A program made the position numbers and the translations under genes. The notes beneath the pieces are model-generated. The model made no database searches. It was given only the letters and a program-made list of their open reading frames with translations, and had not been told where the DNA came from. DNA of 64,000 nucleotides from Cornus controversa (lineage: Eukaryota > Streptophyta > Magnoliopsida > Cornales > Cornaceae): assembly GCA_026545225.1 (NCBI GenBank), contig CM048849.1:55075836-55139835 (forward strand). Reading direction: 5' to 3'. This document shows, piece after piece, positions 56,561 through 64,000 of this stretch (within the stretch, counting starts at the first letter, position 1; every line of letters begins with the position of its first letter).

Positions 56561-59500
56561 GAAGATTAAGAATCTGAGAAAATGAAATAATGAATTCCTA
56601 TGTAAAGTGAAAAGAAAATTACCTACAAAATATTATTTGCCTCACCTAGATGATGATGCATGTATCTCAAGCAACTGAGAAAATGGAATGTTGTGAAACT
56701 GCAAAGAACAGACAAAAAGCAGATTAAGTTAGTACGACTGAATAATAAAAACTAAAAGTATGTCATTAATATAATCTACTTCCTGAGATTGCCTTGCCTG
56801 TCCTGAATGCCCACCCCATAGCTGCACTGAATGCCCATCATCACCACCCCTTGCCTGCACCAAAGATTGCCCCACCCTTGATCTGCACTATTTTACCCCT
56901 TGACTGAACTGGTGCCTGTGATTCACCATACTGAGAAAATGGAATGTTTGTAACCTGCAAAGACAAAAATAAGATATTGCTAGCATGGCTGAATAATAAC
57001 ATCTTCTATTTTCATTAAGATGATTTACCTCTTGAGATTGACATTCCTGCACCCAAGGCCTCCCATTTGAACCACCCCTTGGATTGACCTCACCACCCCT
57101 TCACCCCTGCCAGAAAACCTTCCACCCCTTCTATCATTAACCCTTCCTCTATCAGCTAATGGTGGTCTTCCTCCCCTTCTTGGTGACTATTGGTTCAGAC
57201 AACGTGCAGGTTCTTGTGTTATGGCCATACTCCTTACATCTTGAACATCTCAAAGCTTCTCTTGACTTGCTCAGTTTGGTTGAACTACTTGGCTCATCAT
57301 TTTTTTTTATTCCTTGCTTTTTTCGGTCTACCAGTTGGCTTCCTATAGGTTGGAGGAAGCACTGGTTCTGTGGGATCTGAATTTAAAAGTCTCCTCGTAG
57401 GAATGGGATAGATTAAGTTTGCATAGGCCTTCAAATAAGTTTCTCCGTGTGATAGTAGGGATCAACATATATCTCTGGCAGTTCCCTTCTTATAAAAATG
57501 CATGTTATAGCATGAATGCAAGGGATACCACTAACTTCCCTTATCCTACAAGTGCATGAGTTCTTCCCAATGTCTACTGCCTCACTAATCCTCTGCATTC
57601 CACCTCATATTTGTCCTCACCAGCATAATATACTTTACATATTCTTGCTTGATTTTTCCTCTTATTCATCTCCTTCTGAATATCTGGACATAACAACCCA
57701 CTCTTTGAATTCATGAATTCTCTCTTATTTTGAAGCCTCAACATGAGATGCTTTCTAATCCATTCCAACATGTACAGAATAGGCTTGTCTCTTGCCTGAA
57801 GAATCACTGCATTCCAAGACTCACACATATTGTTTATCACCAAAGCACTTTTAGAATGATAAGCAAAACTGGACCTTGTCTATGCCCTTGGTGGCACTTT
57901 TTCCAACCACTCATAAGCTTCAGCTTCATCTCTTTGATCTTGTTCATATGCACCTCAAATTCAACTTCTGTGTATGATTGAGCTGCTTCCCATAGCTCAT
58001 TTTTCAGATTTCATCCCTTAAATTTCAGTTTGAAATTTTTATATACGTGTCTCACACAAAATCTATGGTCAGCCCCATACAAGATGTTTTCAAATGCATC
58101 TACCAAGCCCTGAAAGATTAAAACATATGAAAGATGAAAACATTACAACTCTGTCATGAACCAAATTACTTACTTAAAAGAAAAGTACTTAATTAACTCT
58201 GTCACGAACTAAAAGAAAAGTATTGAATTAAACTGAAATGAAATCTCTTTAAAATGTAAACTGAAATGAAAAAATTACTAAATTACTCACTTTCTATGTA
58301 TCTGACATGAATGTGATGTCATAGTGAGTCCCACAGCCTCCATTAGCTCTGTCGTGAACCATGTTTCAGACTCTATAACTGCAAATGCAACAGGAAAAAT
58401 TTGGTCATTCTCATCACATGCAACAACTAACAGTAGTTGACCACCATATGATGGTCCCTTTAGAAAGCACCGATCAACCCAAGGAATTGTCTACAACCAT
58501 CTCTAAATCCCTTCTTCATTGCAGCATAACAAATAAAAATCCTCTGGATCTTGATTTGAATATCATAAGAGATGGGACCAACAGATACTGTTGCATGACT
58601 TCTAGGATTGATTTTTTTGGATCAATGTTGTAATACCCGGAAAATTTAGGTGTCAATTTAATCTCTTTACATTATTACTTTATTTTATTAATTCATGTGA
58701 AATGTTTTTTTTTTTATATAAATTATCATTGTAGGTGAGTTGTTTGTCTTTTATACATGCATTTTATCATTTTATGTGAATTGGTATTAATTGTGTGTTA
58801 TTTTATTTAAATGTTTTGGGTTGGGCTAGGGAGGAATTTGGGCTAGTATGAGTGGGCTAAGGTTATGTTTAAAATGATGGGCCTAGGGTTATAATAATAT
58901 TATTATTGCTATATTTATTATTATTAATTTGATTTTTATTAGTTGTAGGAAAAACAATAAAAGAATAATTAAAACAAAAAGGAAAAGAAAAGAAGAAGAA
59001 ATTAGGGTTTGCCGTTGTTTTACGCACAGAACTAAAAGAGAGTAAACGAAAGAGAGAAGGGAGTGACGATCGGGTGAACAAGTTGATTCGTCAGGAAAAG
59101 GCAAGTTCAAACTCTTCTCTTCCCCTTTGAACCTGTAAACATAAATTATTTTTATATGTTGCTTGAATATACGTATGTATGTATACATATATATTTCTCT
59201 AGAATCGGCACATAGACATATTTATACGTAGGGATGATCAGAGTCCAATCCGACCGTTCAGAAGTAGAGGCGGTTACTTTTTGGTGCCTCTCGGTTTCTA
59301 TAGAAAAATATATACAATCATTTTTGTTTTGAGTAAATGAATATTCAGTGATTGCTTAACCCAGTATATGTATATGTATATACATGAATGTACCCTGTGT
59401 ATGTAGTTTGGTCATAAGCAGAGGCGGTCACTTTCGGTGCATGGTTTAGTTGTTATATAAAGAGATTGCTTGTCCAGTAGGTGTGTGTGTATATATATAT

Positions 59501-59959
59501 ATCTTTGTGTGTGCGAATGTACCCTTGTATATGTGTTTTGTCATAAAGTATTGATTAAATATAAGAGCCAACTGGATTGCTTTAAACAGTGTATGAACAG
59601 GACACGTTTTGATATATATAGATATATACTTGAGTTTTGTATATGTGTAAATTTAGTTAATTAGAAAGAAGTGAATCAGGACATGTGTTGATCAAGTTAG
59701 TTGATATTGCTTTGTTTCATCTATTATTATTTTATTACTACTTTCCAGCATTATTAGTTCAATCACATTGAAATCTTTTTCCCATATTAGAATTAGTTGT
59801 ATATAGTATATATGTAGTGATGGTTACTCTTAATTGAAACGTTCATGATTATAGGAATACAATAGATTGGAGCTAGATTTAAATACACCTATTTTTCATA
59901 ATTTGCGGTATAGGTTTTGTATGTGGGATTTTCCATTATTTTTAAAAGTATCTAAAAAT

Positions 59960-60510
59960 TAGATTTTTTGCACCTTCTTTTATTTTAGAAAATACTTACA
60001 AAATTCCAAAAATTTTCAAATTTTAACTGTAACTTTTTGGAGGCTAAATACACTTGGGTTTAAATTTTCAACTCAAAATAATCTTTCCTTGCTGTTCAAT
60101 TGATTTTTAACGTGTGTAAAAGTTGAATTTTTCACTTTCTGTAATTTTAGAAAATACTTTTATAATTCCAAAATTTCCCAAATTTTTACTGTAATTCTCT
60201 GGAGGATAAATACACTTGGGTTTAAATTTTCAACTCAAAATAATCTTTCCTTGCTGCTCAATTGATTTTTTTAAAGTGTCTAAAAGTTGGATTTTTCACT
60301 TTCTGTAATTTTAGAAAATACTTCTGAAATTCCAAAAATTCCCAAAATTTTTTTGTAACTGTTTAGAGATTAAATGACCTTGGGTTTAAATTTTCATCTC
60401 AAATTGAGCTTCCCTTGGTGTTCAATTAATTTTTAAAGTGCCTAAAAGTTGGATTTTCACCTTCTTTGGTTTATTAAAAATGTTTTTAAATTACAGAAAA
60501 TTCCAGAATA
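59960..60510. repeat. Tandem repeat, period about 162 bp, a little over three units
   Basis: Units share TTTTAGAAAATACTT, AAATTCCAAAA, CACTTGGGTTTAAATTTTCA and CTTTCCTTGCTGYTCAATT; the last is more diverged. They lie inside the solo-LTR insertion. Confidence 0.8.
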
Positions 60511-60820
60511 TTTTCTTAGTGTTCTTAGAAGTGAAATAGGCCCAGAAACCTAGATAAGAGTAAGTTTAGATCCCCTCAGAGATTTGAGGGCATTGGAGGT
60601 TGGTTTGGAGAATTGTTTCCTCTAATGGATGTTAAATTATTTTGATTTAATCGATTGTGTTTACTATATATATAAATGCACATGGGATACTTGATTATAG
60701 TCTACTTGTGAACGATTTTTCTTATGATGATAATTTCATGTTGGATGATTTGAAATAACGTTTGTGCAAATTTAAATCATAATGCACCTTGTTATTTTAT
60801 ATTGCATATTGGAATGTATC

Positions 60821-61052
60821 TATGCATTTTATTTGGCATGTAAGGATTGCCCGGCGTGTCAGGATCGCCCATACCTAATAAGGTATCTATGCATTTTATT
60901 TGGCATGTCAGGATTGCCCGGCGTGTCAGGATCGCCCATACCTAATAAGGTATCTATACATTTTATTTGGCGTGTTAGGATCGCCCATACCTAATAAGGT
61001 ATCTATACATTTTATTTGGCGTGTCAGGATCGCCCATATCTAATAAGGTATC
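60821..61052. repeat. Tandem repeat, four units of 67, 67, 49 and 49 bp
   Basis: Units start TATRCATTTTATTTGGC and end CCCATACCTAATAAGGTATC. The two longer units contain an extra GTCAGGATTGCCCGGCGT segment, so an 18-bp inner duplication distinguishes the two kinds. The unit makes the small open frames seen here. Confidence 0.85.
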
Positions 61053-62775
61053 TATATGTGTATGCACATGTTTTCTTTATTTTGAACTTAAAGAATGTGT
61101 TCATTGTTGGATGATAAGGGTGTGTTGGAACAATGTATAAGATGATTCTACTTTTGAAAACATGAGCTAAATAGGAAATGACTAGTATGTATATATCTAT
61201 ACCTATTAAGGTATCAAAAGATTAAATGATGGCATGTTAGGATTGCTTAAACTTGATATTATTTTATATTATGTTTATTTCTGCTGAACGTAAGGAACGT
61301 GTTCACGTTTGCATAATAAGGGTTTGGGTGGAATATTATAAATATTGACTGTTGTTTTGGAAACACTAAACTGGGTAAAAGAATAACTTGTAGGTTAAAT
61401 CTATAGACTTATTTTATGTCCCTTATACTGAGGGTATGTATATTGGTTCTCTGATTGGGATGTAGTAGATAGAACTTGCTCGTGGGTTTAACCCACTGTG
61501 TTGATATTTCAGGTTTCAAACAGGTTCCACCGCGAGGATAGAGTTTTAGGGTTTGGTTGTAGCAGACGTCTCATCTCATCAGTTACAGGGTAGGAACTTG
61601 TCTTCTTCAAGAGTCATACTATGAACTTTTGAGACTTTGGTTGTTGGTATTAATTTTAGAATTTAAAAACTTTTGTTCTTTCTGGTTAAGGGGTCCTTGG
61701 GTTACGGGACTTCCAAATTGTATTACCAGAATATATGTATTTATTTATCAATTATTTCAGTTCAATGGGATTTCTGTTCAGCTTTTAGCAATTATTCTAT
61801 TTCTTTCTTTTGCATCTATGCTTGTTGCTATCAGTGGTTAATATTCCTCAGGTTTTGTGTATGAGACTGGCCACCTCATGCGCGAAATTTTCTGGAGGGT
61901 ATTTCAAATGTACAGTAATCCCTCAACTTGGTATACTGTTCAGCTTCATTACCCTCGATAATGCTTAATGTCCTTTTCTTGGTCCTTCTGACGTTGTGGT
62001 AAGACACATCAATGTCCAAATCAGCAGCAATAGTACTTTTAACTTTTAAGTGCCCCACAGTTCATGGTTGGGGTTAATCTAAGTTGCTCCAAGTACTTGT
62101 TTGCTAGGTAAGAAAATGTGGCTTGCTTGCTAGTGTGATCTCATTCTTAAACACTGTTCATTACTCTGTTTACTTGCATGTATCCTCCAGCCACAAGCTT
62201 CCTTACACACTGCAGACACTGTATCACTATCATTTTTTGTGAATTTTATATCGAACTTTTCCTTGGTTACGTACTCCCCAAGTGCAAGCCTAAAATCGAG
62301 CGGATGCAAATCTCATGCCAATCTCTAGTGGTTTATTACCCAAATCTCTTGAAGGCAAAAATTCTTGGTTGTTAGAAGGATAGGTTGGACAACACAATTC
62401 TCATCCCCATCTGAATCAACTAGGCTTATCATCTCATCAGAGGGACTTCACTTCAGCAAAATCCAAATAGTTTTCATCAATCTCTTGATCATCATTTGCA
62501 GCCTCAAAAGGCATGTCATTTCCTTCATCTACATGGTTCTCATTTGCTTGTTCAACATGGTCAGGGTTTTTTACCCATTTAGTTGTCGTGCAACAATGTA
62601 GATATGGATTTCCTTGACTTCCTTGTATGGCTCATGAGCACACAACCTGTTAACTACATCTAGGTCAAACTTAATTTCTTTGAATCCCTCCCCACCATGT
62701 ACATTGAGGATTAAATAAGCCTCACTAATCACCCCATATCCAAGCAGGTCTGCCATATCTTGGGCTTCCTTGAGT

Positions 62776-63830
62776 GCTTTTTTGGTTTAAAAAAATATTA
62801 TTCTTTATTTATTAGGTGTGATTTATCAATGATAGGAGTACTTAGAAGATGAAGGTTGGGTTTGAGTAGATTGAGGTGAAAAACGGGTCATCACAATTAA
62901 TCCAATGAATAAATGGGTGCCATGTTTGAATTTTAAGAGTGAGCAAGCTCTGCTTAAATTAACTTGTTTTGAATACAAAATTTGCGAAAGGGCTATATCA
63001 CCAAGCTGCTTCTATTTACAATAGTCATTAAAAAAAAATTAAAAAATCCTAAAATAAAATTATAGTAGCTAGTCAAGTGTGACAATTTGATTTGGTAAAA
63101 CATGATCAAAAGAAAGAGAATATAAAGGCTTTAAACCATAAGAGCTTCATCTGAAGATAGATGATTCGTATGCAAAATGATTTGAGCGTGCTATTCAGAT
63201 ATTCACTGAATTAGAATCAAACTCTAGTGTGAAGTGAAAGCCCATTCTTGGGGAAGAAGAGAGCGAGCCATAAGTAAATTCGATCTCTTCCCACATCCCT
63301 TGCGGAATATCTCAATTCAACCCAGGAACTCCAAAGCCTAAGCCAGCCTACTGTGGGAAATATGGAACACCACCACTACCAGGAATTTTGTGTAAAAGTA
63401 AGAAGAGTTGGGCAGATATGGTTGAAGAAGATGGACAAGAGTTATTAATGGAAATTCTGATTTTCCAGAAAATGCATGGGTTCACAAGAATCTTCATATT
63501 CTTTCCATACTCCAACTTCCAACATGATTAGTCAAACATATTTTCCACAGGATCAGATTGAGAATCTAAGCCAAAAGATTGAATCATTCAATTTGAAAGA
63601 TGGATATTATTATTATTATAGGCAACCTCAGAATGATCGTTCATCAAGGAATCAAACAGTGCAACGGACAGAGCAGATAGCTTATGTTTGCCACCATTGC
63701 CGAAGGAAGCCTTTAATTTTAAAAGTCATAACTCTTTGTTGTCTAATGCTTCATAAGATTTCATGAGAAGAAACAGATTACAGTTTTCCAGGACATAACT
63801 CCTGAAAGTCCACAACCTTTTGAATTTGAT
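62776..63830 (+). pseudogene. Copy 2 of the duplicated tract with the broken unidentified gene
   Basis: Colinear with 7671-9140 but lacking about 395 internal bases; the joint is within CCCACATCCCTTGCGGAATA. It carries the same coding remnants (CGKYGTPPLPG, KKSWADMVEEDGQELL) plus a longer open piece at 63476-63766 reading TPTSNMISQTYFPQDQIENL, SQKIESFNLKDGYYYYYRQ. It is dead like copy 1. It abuts the truncated 5' end of the MULE gene directly. Confidence 0.55.
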
Positions 63831-63905
63831 TTTATATTACACAAAAAAAAGAAAGAGAACATAGTGGTGTTCCTTGTGTTATTGCTGCATGTTCTGTACA
63901 TACAA
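63825..63905. repeat. Tail of the duplicated tract, copy 2
   Basis: Matches 12975-13065. Here it follows the broken gene immediately, so the 3.8 kb with the dioxygenase gene is absent. Sequence from 63906 to the end of the window is AT-rich and unassigned. Confidence 0.65.
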
Positions 63906-64000
63906 GAGTAATCGGTATTATTCACATCTAAAACCAGTAATGTATATATGCAACATTTTACTTGAAGCAAGTAACAAAATAAAAGTACTGTACATGTACT

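Larger units (their letters stand above)
58629..61906 (+). mobile_element. Probable solo LTR, 3278 bp, inserted in the MULE gene
   Basis: Starts TGTAATACCCGG and ends TTTCA, with an exact 5-bp duplication AATGT (58624-58628 and 61907-61911). One duplication copy joins the transposase sequence on both sides, which confirms the insertion point. No coding domain and no second copy of its start are visible inside, so a solo LTR of a long-LTR gypsy family (TGTAAYACCC starts are common in Tekay/Del-type chromoviruses) fits best. A non-coding LTR derivative is the alternative. Orientation is assumed from the TGTAATACCC end. Two internal tandem arrays are listed separately. Confidence 0.7.
56560..62785 (-). 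pseudogene. Mutator-like (MULE) transposase gene, degenerate and interrupted
   Basis: Read from high to low coordinates: a PB1-like N-terminal domain (DLLGYGVISEAYLI, VHGGEGFKEIKFDLDVV; 62571-62785), the MuDR DNA-binding part (FRLALGEYVTKEKFDIKFTKND; about 62200-62320), the helical block (SYHNVRRTKKRTL, QYTKLRDYC; 61876-62058), the transposase core (MKKGFRDGCRQFLG; 58360-58600), NNMCESWNAVILQARDKPI (57700-57843), a SWIM-like SGIPCIHAITC (about 57495-57535) and a zinc knuckle CSRCKEYGHNTRTC (about 57204-57247). At least one more small exon lies near 57030-57060. Several stops and frame breaks are present, and the first catalytic Asp (LDG in the family) is not readable (LIG). The gene is split by an LTR-bounded insertion at 58629-61906. 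It ends abruptly at about 62785, where the duplicated tract starts. MULE transposases cut and paste elements with 9-bp target duplications; this one is dead. Confidence 0.8.

Overview
The window is nuclear DNA of a flowering plant, most likely a eudicot. It is AT-rich, and its host genes belong to plant families: a guard-cell LRR receptor pseudokinase, a 2-oxoglutarate dioxygenase with three exons, and two intronless DUF295 genes. These sit among nested plant transposons. Nothing allows a species name. All function calls are from motif recognition by eye; no database was searched.

Layout. 1-6605: a complete GHR1-type receptor pseudokinase gene on +. 7671-9140: a broken gene copy that recurs at 62776-63830. 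9684-11445: a complete ACC-oxidase-homolog dioxygenase gene on +, with one GC-AG intron. 13678-17448: a structurally complete gag-only LTR element (TR-GAG type). 17974-18286: a 5'-truncated TMEM234-like relic. 18700-19268: copia-like debris. 20215-21741: first DUF295 gene. 22000-42000: about 20 kb of repeats, with tandem arrays, foldback elements, a small Arf exon relic and a second TR-GAG copy (34822-38505) nested in a larger inverted-repeat element. 42226-43851: second DUF295 gene. 45623-45954: an X8-domain exon relic on the minus strand. 46600-48260: copia-like LTR sequence. 50590-55989: the broken 3' part of a Ty3/gypsy element with an antisense coding region. 56000-62785: a degenerate Mutator-like (MULE) transposase gene on the minus strand, split by an LTR-bounded 3.28 kb insertion. 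62776-64000: the second copy of the duplicated tract.

Only four loci look like working host genes: GHR1, the dioxygenase and the two DUF295 paralogs. They do not form a pathway. The DUF295 pair is a local duplication later pushed apart by transposons. The most informative structures are the two TR-GAG elements with exact 5-bp target duplications and a peculiar internal architecture (16-nt repeat array, tRNA-like pol III boxes, CpG-rich island, purine tract). Also notable are the larger gypsy element that shares their 3' block and may be a relative of their helper, the exact LTR-in-MULE insertion, and the duplicated tract that lacks the dioxygenase gene in its second copy. I found no clearly new biological system.
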